Source of the DNA: Trebonia sp.
Lineage (GTDB): Bacteria; Actinomycetota; Actinomycetes; Streptosporangiales; Streptosporangiaceae
Length of the DNA: 20,181 nt
Direction of reading: 5' to 3'
Assembly: GCA_030038035.1 (NCBI GenBank)
Contig: JASHPP010000648.1
Span: 1 to 20,181, forward strand
A model generated the notes under the pieces. It made no database searches, was not told the DNA's origin, and saw nothing but the letters and a program-made list of their open reading frames with translations. Positions 1 through 7,888 of the stretch are shown in pieces (the stretch's first letter is position 1; each line of letters starts with the position of its first letter). The position numbers and the translations under genes are program-made.

Positions 1-1883
1 TCCCACATCTCGTCGGAGCGCTGGCCGCCGATGGGGTCCATGGCCGCCGCGATCCAGAAGAAGCGCTCGACGAACTTGAGCACGAACCCCTCGTAGGTCT
101 CGTCGTACTCCAGCAGGTCCAGCGCGAGCTCGAGCATGTTCTGGCTGAACAGGGCCATCCAGGCGGTGCCGTCCGCCTGCTCGAGCCGCCCGCCGGTGGG
201 CAGCTCGGCGCTGCGGTCGAACACCCCGATGTTGTCGAGCCCGAGGAACCCGCCCTCGTACACGTTGTGCCCGGTGAGATCCTTGCGGTTCACCCACCAG
301 GTGAAATTCAGCAGCAGCCGGGCGAAGCTCTTGCGCAGGAACGGCAGGTCCACATCGCCGAGGTTGGCCTTCAGGTTCTGCAGGAACAGGGTCGCGAAGG
401 CGTGCACCGGCGGGTTCACGTCGCCGAAATTCCACTCATACGCCGGCATCTGGCCGGTCGGGTGCAGGTACTCCTGGGAGAGCATCAGGTCGATCTGGTT
501 CTCCGCGAAGTCCGGGTCGACCATGGCCAGCGGAATGCAATGGAACGCCAGGTCCCAGGCCGCGTACCACGGGTACTCCCACTTGTCGGGCATGGACACC
601 ACGTCGTGGTTGAACATGTGGAACCACGACTCGTTGCGGGTACCCCGCCACAGCGGCGTCCGCAGCGGGTGGAAGCGCCGCTCGCGCAGCCACTTGTCGA
701 CGTCGAAGTAATAGCACTGCTTGGACCACAGCATCCCCGCCAGCGCCTGCCGCATGACCGCCTTCGCGTCATCGGTCAGGTGCGACGGCGTGATCGCGCC
801 GTAGAAGTCGTCTGCCTCCGCGCGCCGTCGCGCGATCAGTTCGCCCGCGCCGGCGAACGGATCGGTCAGCCGCTGCGGTGCTTGCCTGGTCAGCCGGACC
901 AGCACGGCGGCCTGCCCGCCGCCGGGCACGCGGAGCCTGACGTGGGCGGCCGCCTTGGTCCCCGACCCGCCGGGATTGACGGTGTCCGCGCCGTGGATGA
1001 CGTGGTCGCCGATGCCGTCCTTGGGGAACCGCGGGCCTGCCTCGGTGCCGAATACCCGGGCCGCGTTCGTTTCGTTCTCGCAGAACAGCAGCTCGGCCGC
1101 CGGCTCGGCGTACAGGTGGAAGACGCCGAGCTTGCGGTGGTCGGCGCGGACCACCGGATACGCCGACTCGACGCGCTCGAGCCGGGGCTTGGGCTCGCCG
1201 TCGGGCCACGACCAGTTGTTGCGGAACCACAGCGTGGGCAGCACGTGGAGCGTGGCGTCGTCGGCGCCGCGGTTGTACACGGTGACGCGGCAGACGATGT
1301 CTTCCGGCTCCGCCTTCGCGTACTCCACCTCGACGTCGAAATACTTCCCCGCATTGAAGATGCCCGTGTCGGCCAGCTCGTACTCGAATTCATGCCGCGA
1401 CCGGACTCTGTTGCCCGCCACCAGGTCGTTGTAGGGGAACTCACCCTGCGGGTACTTGTACAGGTAGCGCTGGTAGCTGTGGGTCGGAACGTTGTCGACG
1501 TAGAAGTAATACTCCTTGACGTCCTCGCCGTGGTTGCCCTCGGCGTTGGTCAGGCCGAACAGCCGCTCCTTCAGGATCGGGTCCCGCTCATTCCACAGCG
1601 CCAGGGCCAGGCAGAGCCGCTGCTTGTCGTCGCTGATCCCGGCGATGCCGTCCTCGCCCCACCGGTAGGCGCGCGAGCGCGCCTGATCGTGACTGAAGTA
1701 CGACCAGGCATCGCCGCTTTCGCTGTAGTCCTCGCGGACCGTGCCCCACTGGCGTTCGCTCAGGTAGGGCCCCCAGGCTCGCCACGCGACGCCCTCCCGT
1801 GCTTCAGCCAGCCGGCGTTCCTCGGCGGTCAGCGACGCCAAATCGGGCGTAGCGGGCTGGCCATGTCCACCCCCATTAGACAC
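1..1883 (-). CDS. GH63-like glucosidase (MGH1-like glycoside hydrolase), 3' end outside window
   Basis: This is the N-terminal 627 residues of a large cytosolic glycoside hydrolase; the frame is still open at base 1. It matches the long actinobacterial 'glucosidase' family (usually about 880 residues) with an (alpha/alpha)6-barrel related to GH63 and mannosylglycerate hydrolase. Recognisable stretches are the N-terminal [39 protein letters not shown], then [20 protein letters not shown] in the barrel and [20 protein letters not shown] at the edge. The probable substrate is an alpha-glucoside or other small storage sugar; specificity cannot be read. The start is GTG at 1883, because the nearby ATG is out of frame; a GGGAAAG ribosome site lies about 8 bases upstream. 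There is no signal peptide. It is divergent from the gene at 1935, with 51 bases between them. Family call is firm, substrate is not. Confidence 0.9.
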   Translation of the reverse strand, partial: MSNGGGHGQPATPDLASLTAEERRLAEAREGVAWRAWGPYLSERQWGTVREDYSESGDAWSYFSHDQARSRAYRWGEDGIAGISDDKQRLCLALALWNERDPILKERLFGLTNAEGNHGEDVKEYYFYVDNVPTHSYQRYLYKYPQGEFPYNDLVAGNRVRSRHEFEYELADTGIFNAGKYFDVEVEYAKAEPEDIVCRVTVYNRGADDATLHVLPTLWFRNNWSWPDGEPKPRLERVESAYPVVRADHRKLGVFHLYAEPAAELLFCENETNAARVFGTEAGPRFPKDGIGDHVIHGADTVNPGGSGTKAAAHVRLRVPGGGQAAVLVRLTRQAPQRLTDPFAGAGELIARRRAEADDFYGAITPSHLTDDAKAVMRQALAGMLWSKQCYYFDVDKWLRERRFHPLRTPLWRGTRNESWFHMFNHDVVSMPDKWEYPWYAAWDLAFHCIPLAMVDPDFAENQIDLMLSQEYLHPTGQMPAYEWNFGDVNPPVHAFATLFLQNLKANLGDVDLPFLRKSFARLLLNFTWWVNRKDLTGHNVYEGGFLGLDNIGVFDRSAELPTGGRLEQADGTAWMALFSQNMLELALDLLEYDETYEGFVLKFVERFFWIAAAMDPIGGQRSDEMW

Positions 1884-1934
1884 ACGTTAGTCTTTCCCAC
1901 TAAGCCACGGCCGTAACGGGGAATGAGGACTCAC

Positions 1935-2291
1935 ATGAGCTTCGACACGCCTAACGGAACCCGCGGCGCCCGGCAGCCCGGCGCGGGGCGCATGATCCGG
2001 TGGGGGAACAAGATGGCCATGAGCCGGATTCGGCGCAAGGGTGGCAGGTTCATGGAAATGAACGCGCTGGCGCTGACCACGGTCGGGCGCAACAGCGGCG
2101 CCGAACGCACCACCCCGGTCGCCTGGTTTCCCGGTACGGACGGCAGCTGGCTGATCGTCGCGTCAGCGGGCGGGGCGGCGCGGGACGAGGCATGGCGGCA
2201 GATCACGGCCGCCTCGCCCCGTTTCGCGAAATACCAGGAGAAGACGGACCGGCAGCTCCCGGTCATCCGCCTGGTGCCGCGATCCGGCTGA
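1935..2291 (+). CDS. Deazaflavin (F420)-dependent nitroreductase-family protein with internal deletion
   Basis: A 118-residue protein of the Ddn/DUF385 split-beta-barrel family, which uses F420H2 or a related flavin to reduce quinones or nitro compounds. The N-terminal half has the family block ALTTVGRNSGAERTTPVAWF (about residues 41-60) and the strand WLIVASAGG (to residue 80). The C-terminal block AASPRFAKYQEKTDR...PVIRLVPR is also standard. What is missing lies between them: the usual segment after ASxGG (HPAWYHN, the cofactor-side loop and two strands, roughly 30-40 residues) is absent, and GGAAR runs straight into DEAWRQ near residue 83. The reading frame is kept. Family members are usually 140-150 residues. 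The start ATG at 1935 has GAGGA five bases upstream; an ATG at 1923 is in frame but lies at the ribosome site. The protein may be inactive or an early pseudogene. Confidence 0.8.
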   Translation: MSFDTPNGTRGARQPGAGRMIRWGNKMAMSRIRRKGGRFMEMNALALTTVGRNSGAERTTPVAWFPGTDGSWLIVASAGGAARDEAWRQITAASPRFAKYQEKTDRQLPVIRLVPRSG

Positions 2292-2295
2292 CCGC

Positions 2296-2325
2296 GACGC
2301 CGCACAAGGAGACGCCGCACAAGGA
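2296..2325. repeat. Perfect 15-bp tandem duplication downstream of the reductase gene
   Basis: The unit GACGCCGCACAAGGA occurs at 2296-2310 and again directly at 2311-2325. It lies just after the stop of the reductase gene, in the 154-base gap before the phosphoesterase. It looks like a replication-slippage duplication with no visible function. The rest of this gap holds a short AT-rich stretch (about 2419-2445) that probably carries the promoter of the next gene. Confidence 0.85.
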
Positions 2326-2445
2326 CCAGCGCAAGGCCGGGTTCAGCCTGGTTCAGCTGCGGGCTGTCGGCTCGTTCCTGCTTCTTCTTTCACAGGATGC
2401 CATCGGACCACGGGGCGTTCATTTTATATCTTTACGGTCTGCTTT

Positions 2446-4080
2446 ATGGAAACTCCGTATGGCGAGATCCCCGAGAAATTCGTCAAAGACATGTCGCTGC
2501 AGGAGATGCACGACTACCTCGCGGCACGCGGCCGTTACCGCCGCCGGGCCGTCCTCAAGGGCGCGGGTGTCCTCGGCCTGGCGGCCGCCGCCGCCGGGCC
2601 GGCCTTCTGGCGCCAGCCATCCGCCTACGCCTCGACCGCGGCCGCGCCGCAGTGGATCGGCTACGGCGACGACCCCGCCAGGGACATCTACGTCTCCTGG
2701 TCGGCCGGCACCTACAACGGCCCCATCCCCTCGGTTCCCGCTCCGCAGGTCCGCTACGGCCCGGACCGGGGCTACGGCAGGACCGTGCGCGCCTTCGCCT
2801 CAGGAACGGTTCCGGTGCCGGCGATCAGCGGGGAGCCGGTCGAGAACACCGTGTACAACAACGCCCTGCTGGCCGGGCTGTTGCCGAACACCACCTACCA
2901 CTACTCGGTGAGCAACGACGGGAAGACCTGGAGCGACGACGTCGCCTTCACGACCGCCGCCGAGGGCCGCTCCGACTTCCGCTTCACCATCGTCGGTGAC
3001 GAGGCGACCAGCGACAGCACCTCGCTTCCCGTCGCCCAGGTCATCGCCGCGCTGCAGCCCCGGTTCAACGTCGTGGTCGGGGACCTGAGCTACGCCGGCG
3101 GCGGGTCCGGCTACTACTCCAACGGGGTGCCGACCAACGTCAGCGCGTTCAGCCCCGGCGCCTGGGACGCGTACCTGGGGATCGTCGGCCCGGCCGCCGC
3201 GCAGTCGATCCCGTGGCAGGTTGGCGTCGGCAACCACGAGATGGAGCCGCTGGCCGACTTCGGCTACATCGGGTTCACCACGAGGTTCCCGCAGGCGTAC
3301 GCCCCGCAAGCGGTCACCGGTTCCCCGGTGCTCAAGGCCTTCACCTATGGGAACGTCGCGATCATCCAGCTGGACGGCAACGACCTGTCGGCTGAGCTGT
3401 CCGACAACAACGGCTACACCGACGGTCGCCAGACGAGGTGGCTCACCGAGCAGCTGGCCGCGTACCGCTCGCCCGGCTCGGGGATCGACTTCATCATCGT
3501 CGGCTTCCACAACTGCGTGTTCTCGTCGAACACCACGCACGGGTCGGACGGCGGCATCCGCCTGGTCTGGGAGCCCATCTTCGACCGGTACCAGGTCGAC
3601 CTCGTGGTCAGCGGCCACGTGCACGCCTACGAGCGCAGCTACCCGCTGATCGGCGGCGAGGTCACCAAGGCCGTGCCCTCGGGCGGCACCGTCAACCCCG
3701 AGACCGACGGCACCACGTACATCTGCGCCGGCGGTGGCGGCCAGGACCTCTACACCGGGTGGTACGGCGTCACCGGCGGCGGCGACCCGGCGACCACGTC
3801 GGGACCACCGCTGCTCTGGGAGTGGACGGGCACCAACACGGCGGATGGCGGCACCGGCACCTCCGAGGACATCCCGGACACCGTGACCGACTACTCCGCC
3901 TACCGCCACGCCAACTGGAGCTTCATCGTCCTTGACGTCAAGGCACCGGGGTTCGTCGGCGACGAGACCAGCATCCTGGTCCGGGCCATCGATCCGACGC
4001 AGAACAGCAGCGGGATCACCAGCACCGCCAGCCCGGCGGTCATCGACGCGGTCACGCTCGTGCGCCGCAGCCGCTTTTAG
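2446..4080 (+). CDS. Tat-exported purple-acid-phosphatase-like metallophosphoesterase
   Basis: A 544-residue secreted enzyme that should hydrolyse phosphomonoesters outside the cell using a two-metal centre. A Tat signal is visible at residues 30-52 (RYRRRAVLKG then an Ala/Leu-rich stretch). A fibronectin-III-like PAP N-terminal domain follows at about 65-170, ending in TTYHYSVSNDG. The catalytic calcineurin-like domain carries the family motifs: GD at 184-185, GDLSYA 212-217, GNHE 262-265, FHN 354-356 and GHVHAYER 390-397. The C-terminal part (about 430-544) fits the metallophosphoesterase C domain. The first motif reads GDEAT rather than the usual GDxG, a mild deviation. No Shine-Dalgarno site precedes the ATG; a TACGGT -10-like hexamer at 2433-2438 would place transcription start at the A of the ATG, so the mRNA may be leaderless. 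An ATG at residue 16 is an alternative start. The gene appears monocistronic. Confidence 0.9.
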   Translation: METPYGEIPEKFVKDMSLQEMHDYLAARGRYRRRAVLKGAGVLGLAAAAAGPAFWRQPSAYASTAAAPQWIGYGDDPARDIYVSWSAGTYNGPIPSVPAPQVRYGPDRGYGRTVRAFASGTVPVPAISGEPVENTVYNNALLAGLLPNTTYHYSVSNDGKTWSDDVAFTTAAEGRSDFRFTIVGDEATSDSTSLPVAQVIAALQPRFNVVVGDLSYAGGGSGYYSNGVPTNVSAFSPGAWDAYLGIVGPAAAQSIPWQVGVGNHEMEPLADFGYIGFTTRFPQAYAPQAVTGSPVLKAFTYGNVAIIQLDGNDLSAELSDNNGYTDGRQTRWLTEQLAAYRSPGSGIDFIIVGFHNCVFSSNTTHGSDGGIRLVWEPIFDRYQVDLVVSGHVHAYERSYPLIGGEVTKAVPSGGTVNPETDGTTYICAGGGGQDLYTGWYGVTGGGDPATTSGPPLLWEWTGTNTADGGTGTSEDIPDTVTDYSAYRHANWSFIVLDVKAPGFVGDETSILVRAIDPTQNSSGITSTASPAVIDAVTLVRRSRF

Positions 4081-4095
4081 CAGCTCAGCGGCATG

Positions 4096-4129
4096 GCGAT
4101 GGGGGCGGGCAACGGCCCGCCCCCATCGC
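4096..4129 (+). terminator. Perfect 15-bp GC-rich hairpin after the phosphoesterase gene
   Basis: GCGATGGGGGCGGGC at 4096-4110 pairs perfectly with 4115-4129 around an AACG loop. It begins 16 bases after the stop codon of the phosphoesterase gene. There is no T-tract, which is common for actinobacterial terminators. It also marks the end of the ordinary chromosome before the island repeat at 4162. Confidence 0.8.
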
Positions 4130-4161
4130 TGTGCACGTGGTGGCGTGGCCCCCGCGATAGT

Positions 4162-4179
4162 GGCTCCCGCGATAGGACT
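4162..4179 (-). repeat. Left copy of tRNA-Asn 3'-end repeat (candidate att site)
   Basis: The 18 bases GGCTCCCGCGATAGGACT are identical to 14321-14338. Read on the minus strand they are the end of the T loop, the T-stem 3' strand, the acceptor 3' strand and the discriminator of a tRNA-Asn. The intact tRNA-Asn at 16912-16984 has the same acceptor end but another T-stem. A partial extra copy (CCCGCGATAG) sits just left at 4151-4160. Duplicated tRNA 3' ends are the usual scar of integrative elements using tyrosine recombinases. Together with the copy at 14321 this brackets the biosynthetic operon. Confidence 0.6.
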
Positions 4180-4208
4180 GGCCTGGGCTGCCGACCTGTA
4201 CGCCGAGC

Positions 4209-4436
4209 TCAGCGCGGTCCACAGGTGCTGGCTGACAAGCGTGCGGCCTCGGCTGCCTTCGGTCTGCCGAGGCTCGCGGTCCTGAACAGCGGGCACCGGT
4301 TCAGGTTGTTGTTCGTGACCCCGGCCTTGTCCGCATCGGCGACCAGCACGTACCCGCGTACTCCTGATGTCGCCCAAATCGCGTGCATCCAGACCGTGCC
4401 GACGGCACCCGCCCCGGCGAGCGCGATGCCGGCCAT
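4209..4436 (-). pseudogene. ThiF/E1-like adenylyltransferase relic
   Basis: A 75-codon minus-strand fragment preserves the nucleotide-binding core of the ThiF/MoeB/E1 superfamily. It contains a glycine-rich Rossmann turn GAGAVG, then HAIWATSGVRGYVLVADADK, which matches the beta2 acidic end that contacts ATP, and VTNNNLNRCPLF, the family's sNLnRq-like block, followed by GRPKA. Full-length members are 250 residues or more and adenylate the C-terminus of a ubiquitin-like or sulfur-carrier protein. Here a TAG lies six codons before the first ATG and a stop follows at 4209, so both the N-terminal and the catalytic C-terminal parts are gone. It sits just inside the left repeat and is probably debris of an earlier insertion. 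The motif match is clear, but the fragment is short. Confidence 0.5.
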
Positions 4437-4645
4437 GCCCAGACGGGGGAACTACCGAGATCACCAAGCCTGCCAGCGGCCCTGTCCCGGGTCTCACAAT
4501 CCACATCAAGGACGTACCGGCAAGCAGGACGCGCGATGTATTGAAGGTGGCCGTCCTTCCATGAGTGCGGCGAGCGCGGATGTGACCGTGGAACTCAGCA
4601 TCCGCGCGGACGGCGGTCTCGCTGGCATCCCTCGGGCCGGTTCGC
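4437..4645. other. Gene-poor left flank of the operon, possible gene remnants
   Basis: No intact gene is supported here. On the plus strand a frame ending in HIKDVPASRTRDVLKVAVLP stops at 4564. A second frame starting at ATG 4561 (MSAASADVTVELSIRADGG) overlaps it by ATGA. The second fragment faintly recalls the N-terminus of small effector-associated proteins of actinobacteria, but it is only 34 codons long. Both are best read as relics of an earlier plus-strand gene pair cut by the operon's arrival. No promoter or RNA gene is seen. Confidence 0.3.
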
Positions 4646-5659
4646 TCACGCTATGGCATCCATGATCAACCCCGCCGCTTGTTCGGGGTTGATCATGAGG
4701 AGCTCGTGCGAAATGGTCGTAGTGCGGTCGGCAGGGGCATGCCGCTGAACCGAACGGACGAACCGTGACCACGCTGCTTCGGCTGTAAGCAGTCGACCTC
4801 CGCCAACGAACTCAAAGTGGTTGCGGCGCATCGAATCGGCCACCTCGTGCTGGTCACGGATGATGTGGATGTACCTGACCGCATCACCCCACAACCGTTC
4901 GATCGCGGGGATGCGGAAGGAGTTAAACGGCGATTTCGCCAGCAGCTGTGCCCGCTGGAAGTGGGCAAGGTGAGCGTGCGTCGCGGCCTGAAGGATGCCC
5001 AGGTCGCCGATGCTCACGTCCGCGCCGATTTCGTAGCGGTGGCCGTGGAGATGCCGGTAAGCGGGCATAGCCCGGTGCCAGATGTCTTCTGCTTCGCCGG
5101 GCATGACAAGGCCGGGGATGATCCGGGTGCGCTTGTTGTCCACCTTGAGGACCGCGGCGCCAACAGCGGTGAACAGCTGCCGTCCGGGCTGGTGAAGGTT
5201 ACGTACCGGCCAAGCCCAGCAGGAATCGGTAGTGAGGTAGGCGAACTTGCCGGTAGCGGCGAGAAGGTTGAACAGGTGACTGGTGCCTGACCGGGGCGCG
5301 CCGACAATGATGACCACTGCGCTGGGCGGGGTGACCAAGGGGACCTGCTGCCACATGTAGGCGCCGCGCTCGGCCAGCGCCGTTGTTATGTCGATGTCCT
5401 CGGCTGTCGCGAGGGCGCTTTCGAAGACGGGCGGGCTGCCTTCTCGGCGGATCTGCTCCAGGCAAGCGCGGACAGCGCTAATGGTTGCGGACTGCGGCTG
5501 CCGACCTGCCAGCAAGTGTTCCTCAAGTGCTTCGGCGAGCACGTACCAGCGGAGATCATCACTGAACCGGTACAGGCGGGTCCGGAGCAGGGTTAGATCG
5601 CGGCCGACCCGATCCGGAGCCTGCAGCTGGTCGAGTATGCGTGCAGCGGCCGGGTTCAC
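4646..5659 (-). CDS. Sulfotransferase-family protein (PAPS-dependent)
   Basis: A 337-residue cytosolic sulfotransferase-fold protein, the last gene of the operon. The family would move a sulfuryl group from PAPS to a hydroxyl or amine of an acceptor. The 5'-phosphosulfate loop is GAPRSGTS at residues 120-127, after a hydrophobic strand AVVIIV. The 3'-phosphate-binding region is YIHIIRDQHEVADSMRRN (about 260-278), with the usual R-D-x-x-x-x-x-x-S spacing. The first 110 residues are a helical extension. The start is GTG at 5659 and overlaps the upstream TGA (GTGA), so translation is probably coupled. A 13-bp perfect inverted repeat lies inside its last codons. The acceptor is unknown; within this operon a nucleoside or glycoside is plausible. 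Some members of this superfamily are not catalytic, so the activity is inferred. Confidence 0.85.
   Translation of the reverse strand: MNPAAARILDQLQAPDRVGRDLTLLRTRLYRFSDDLRWYVLAEALEEHLLAGRQPQSATISAVRACLEQIRREGSPPVFESALATAEDIDITTALAERGAYMWQQVPLVTPPSAVVIIVGAPRSGTSHLFNLLAATGKFAYLTTDSCWAWPVRNLHQPGRQLFTAVGAAVLKVDNKRTRIIPGLVMPGEAEDIWHRAMPAYRHLHGHRYEIGADVSIGDLGILQAATHAHLAHFQRAQLLAKSPFNSFRIPAIERLWGDAVRYIHIIRDQHEVADSMRRNHFEFVGGGRLLTAEAAWSRFVRSVQRHAPADRTTTISHELLMINPEQAAGLIMDAIA
4661..4697 (-). terminator. 13-bp perfect inverted repeat at the operon's 3' end, inside coding sequence
   Basis: CATGATCAACCCC at 4661-4673 pairs perfectly with 4685-4697 around an 11-base loop. It lies within the final 17 codons of the sulfotransferase gene, encoding LMINPEQAAGLIMDA. 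No T-tract follows. It could act as the operon's end hairpin or protect the mRNA 3' end. It may also be coincidence of the repeated sense and antisense reading of MINP/GLIM. Confidence 0.35.
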
Positions 5660-6480
5660 GGCTGCTTCTCTCGCAGCTGGCGGAGCGTCGCAGCCCCGGA
5701 TGTGGTCAGCGCCCGGTCGCCAGTCTGACGCCCCCGCACCAGCGCCGCGAGCGCATCGAGCGCGCCGAGGTGCCAGACCAGTTCGTCTTCGGCATCGGTG
5801 AGGCGGCGCCCGTATCCGTTGAAGAAAGCGTCTTGCAGGTCTGGCCGGGATGGCCAGACCCGGAATCGCAGGCGCACGAGGTCGCGGGCGGGCAGGTTGG
5901 TGCGCGCGTGCTCGAAGTCGACAAGCGAGAGGTTTCCTGACTCGTCAAGCAGCCAGTTGCGCGGCTGGAAGTCGAGATGACATGGCACCCCGTACGCGAC
6001 GCCGATCCTCCTCAGCGCGGTGAGGTGGCTATCGACGACCAGGGCGTCCTCGGCGGGCAGCAGCGTCTTCGCCTGGCTCGTCCAATAGTGGATGCGGTCG
6101 CCGAGCCAGCAATGAAGCCACGGAAGCTCGCGTGCAGGTTCGGTGTCGTGGAAGCGGCGTAGCAGGGCGCCGGCCTGGTGGTGTATGGCAGCCTTTGGGA
6201 CGCCTGAGCATGGCTGCCCTGGCAGCATGGTGATGACGATGGTCATGGTCGCGCTGTCTGCAGCAATCAGCCTCGGCGCCGAGGGAGCGAGGGCGGCCGT
6301 CCAGTACCGGTACGCGTGGACTTCCCGGTCGTGTTTTGATCGGCTGCCGTGCTGCTTGACGACGAACTCCTGACCGCGGGCATCGCGGACCCGTACGACT
6401 GCATCCCCTAGGACCGCGGTAACCTCGCAGGACCCCAGGACGCGCTTGGCAACCTCAAGAAAGACCGTAGATCTAGTCAC
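5656..6480 (-). CDS. APH-fold kinase (aminoglycoside phosphotransferase family), second copy in operon
   Basis: A 274-residue member of the APH/choline kinase family, which transfers the gamma-phosphate of ATP to a hydroxyl of a small molecule. The N-lobe lysine is in FVVKQH (K42), with the helix glutamate E53 in DREVHAY. The catalytic loop is HLDFQPRN (168-175) and the metal aspartate is in LVDFE (D188). All key residues are therefore present. An ATG at 6528 is in frame, but it would lie 52 bases inside the previous gene. The GTG at 6480 overlaps the upstream TGA as GTGA, as elsewhere in this operon, so I use it. The kinase could be a biosynthetic step, or self-resistance by phosphorylating the product. 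The substrate is not readable. Confidence 0.85.
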   Translation of the reverse strand: MTRSTVFLEVAKRVLGSCEVTAVLGDAVVRVRDARGQEFVVKQHGSRSKHDREVHAYRYWTAALAPSAPRLIAADSATMTIVITMLPGQPCSGVPKAAIHHQAGALLRRFHDTEPARELPWLHCWLGDRIHYWTSQAKTLLPAEDALVVDSHLTALRRIGVAYGVPCHLDFQPRNWLLDESGNLSLVDFEHARTNLPARDLVRLRFRVWPSRPDLQDAFFNGYGRRLTDAEDELVWHLGALDALAALVRGRQTGDRALTTSGAATLRQLREKQP

Positions 6481-7118
6481 GGTGCGCTGGCCAGGTGCCC
6501 GGTGTCGTTCAGGGCGGCGAGTATCCATACTTCCTGGCCGAACCGGTTGCGCTGCATGTTCCAGCAGGTGATCGACGCATGAGCGGATTCGAAGCCGACC
6601 CGCGTCGAGGAGCCAGAAGAGAGGCCGAGCAGCAAGGTGGCGGCGGCGTCCACGGTCTCGCCGTGTCCGGCGATCAGGATCCGCTGCCCTTCGTGCCGTC
6701 GTATCAATCGGGAGAGAGTTGCCCCCGCGCGGGCGAGGTAATGGTTCCAGGTCTCCGATCCGGGGGCGTATGGCCGGTCGGGATCAGACTGTGCGGGTCC
6801 GCCGAACGCGGCCTTGATCTCATCCCATGGACGCCCGTCGGCCTCGCCGTGGTCTGGGCCGCTCAGTCCCGGCTCGATGTGCAATCGGAGTCCGAGCGTC
6901 TGGGACAGGATCTGCGCTGATTCCTGGACCCGTCGTCGGGGTGCCGCGTACAGTACGTCGGCCGGAGCTTCGGCGCACAGCCGTTCGGCCAGCAGCCGGA
7001 CCTGTGTGCGCCCGCGTTCGGTTAGGCCAGTGCAGGTCTTCTCTCCCCCAGCCACGCCGGCGACGTTGCAGTGCGCCTCGCCGTGGCGGGTGAGCAGCAG
7101 GCTGGTGATCACGGCCAT
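6477..7118 (-). CDS. Histidine phosphatase (phosphoglycerate-mutase-like)
   Basis: A 213-residue phosphatase of the histidine phosphatase superfamily, branch 1. The nucleophile motif is TRHGE at 10-14 (H12). The second phosphate-binding arginines lie in YAAPRRRVQESAQIL (about 57-71). An acidic acid/base region is present in PGLSGPDHGEADG, and the second histidine is in IAGHGETVDAA (H152). All catalytic elements are visible. Such enzymes remove phosphate from sugar phosphates, nucleotides or phosphorylated intermediates. In this operon it sits between two APH-fold kinases, which suggests that a phosphate is added and later removed. The start ATG at 7118 has GGGAG seven bases upstream and overlaps the previous gene by 10 bases; a GTG at 7112 giving a GTGA overlap is the alternative. 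Confidence 0.87.
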   Translation of the reverse strand: MAVITSLLLTRHGEAHCNVAGVAGGEKTCTGLTERGRTQVRLLAERLCAEAPADVLYAAPRRRVQESAQILSQTLGLRLHIEPGLSGPDHGEADGRPWDEIKAAFGGPAQSDPDRPYAPGSETWNHYLARAGATLSRLIRRHEGQRILIAGHGETVDAAATLLLGLSSGSSTRVGFESAHASITCWNMQRNRFGQEVWILAALNDTGHLASAP

Positions 7119-7888
7119 GTCCGCGCTCCCGTCTCGCCATCGGCGGGTCCCACCTCGTGCCAGCGGCGGGAGTAACGGCCGTCCGCCGCGTACCGGCTGG
7201 TGAGGATGTGATGGATCTCCGCCCAGTTCATCAGCTCAGCCCAGGTGACGCCAGGAAGTGCCGCACATTGCCTTGCGGCAGCGGTGTTATAGGCGCTGAG
7301 CGCGGCGGCGATCTGTCCGCGTGGCAGAGCGCCGTAGGTCATGGCGAGGGTGACGATGAGCTTAGCCAGGTCGTAGCCAAACGGGGCGAGGGTCAGATCG
7401 TCGAAGTCGATGGTGACCGGAAGCCCGCCCGGAGTGATCAGGAAGTTACGCGGATTGGAATCCTTGTAGAACGCTGCCGGGCCGTCTGCCTCGGTCAGCA
7501 GCCGCTGTGCGCGAGCGACGCTCATGAGCCCGGAGCCGGACACGTTACCGGCACGGAGTTCGCGTGCCACGGCATCGACGCGCCTATCGGGGAAGGATGG
7601 CAGCATGTGGTTGAGTCCCGCACAGTAAGGCTGGTTCAGGCGGGCCTGATGCAGGTCTGTTACGTAGGCACTGCCGTGCGCGTCGCCGAGGTGGGCGGCA
7701 AGCATGACGAGGTCTTCTGGGCGAGCATAGCGTCCGTCAATGCGCTCGAACCACAGAACTGGTCCGCTCGCGGCTGTCAGTTCCGGGAGGCGCAGCCGAC
7801 TCTCTAGCCCTGCCAGCCAGCGGTAATTGGCTTCGGCCGCCTGCCTGGCGGCCGAAGACGTGTAGTGCTTCACGAACGGCCTGCTCAT
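7109..7888 (-). CDS. APH-fold kinase-like protein, first copy in operon
   Basis: A 259-residue protein of the APH-like kinase fold. The N-terminus has the ATP lysine context FVKHY (K7) and a glutamate on the next helix (E19 in AAEANYRWL). The catalytic loop is degenerate: YKDSNPRN at 141-148 keeps the aspartate D143 and asparagine N148, but the usual first histidine is tyrosine. The metal site is IDFDD at 160-164. This variant loop is known among more distant APH families, so activity is likely but not certain. A long frame extends further upstream, but ATG 7888 has GGAGG seven bases before it and overlaps the methyltransferase stop as ATGA. It shares little sequence with the second APH-fold gene of the operon, so it is probably not a recent duplicate. 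Confidence 0.8.
   Translation of the reverse strand: MSRPFVKHYTSSAARQAAEANYRWLAGLESRLRLPELTAASGPVLWFERIDGRYARPEDLVMLAAHLGDAHGSAYVTDLHQARLNQPYCAGLNHMLPSFPDRRVDAVARELRAGNVSGSGLMSVARAQRLLTEADGPAAFYKDSNPRNFLITPGGLPVTIDFDDLTLAPFGYDLAKLIVTLAMTYGALPRGQIAAALSAYNTAAARQCAALPGVTWAELMNWAEIHHILTSRYAADGRYSRRWHEVGPADGETGARTWP

Noticed and set aside
267..1916. Long plus-strand open frame of 549 codons antisense to the glucosidase
   Set aside because: It is the mirror of a GC-rich coding gene, rich in Arg/Val/Leu/Gly with no domain. The minus-strand frame matches a known glycosidase family throughout.
2800..4509. Minus-strand open frame of 569 codons across the phosphoesterase gene and its terminator
   Set aside because: It has shadow-like composition and runs through a perfect hairpin. 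The plus-strand phosphoesterase carries all catalytic motifs.
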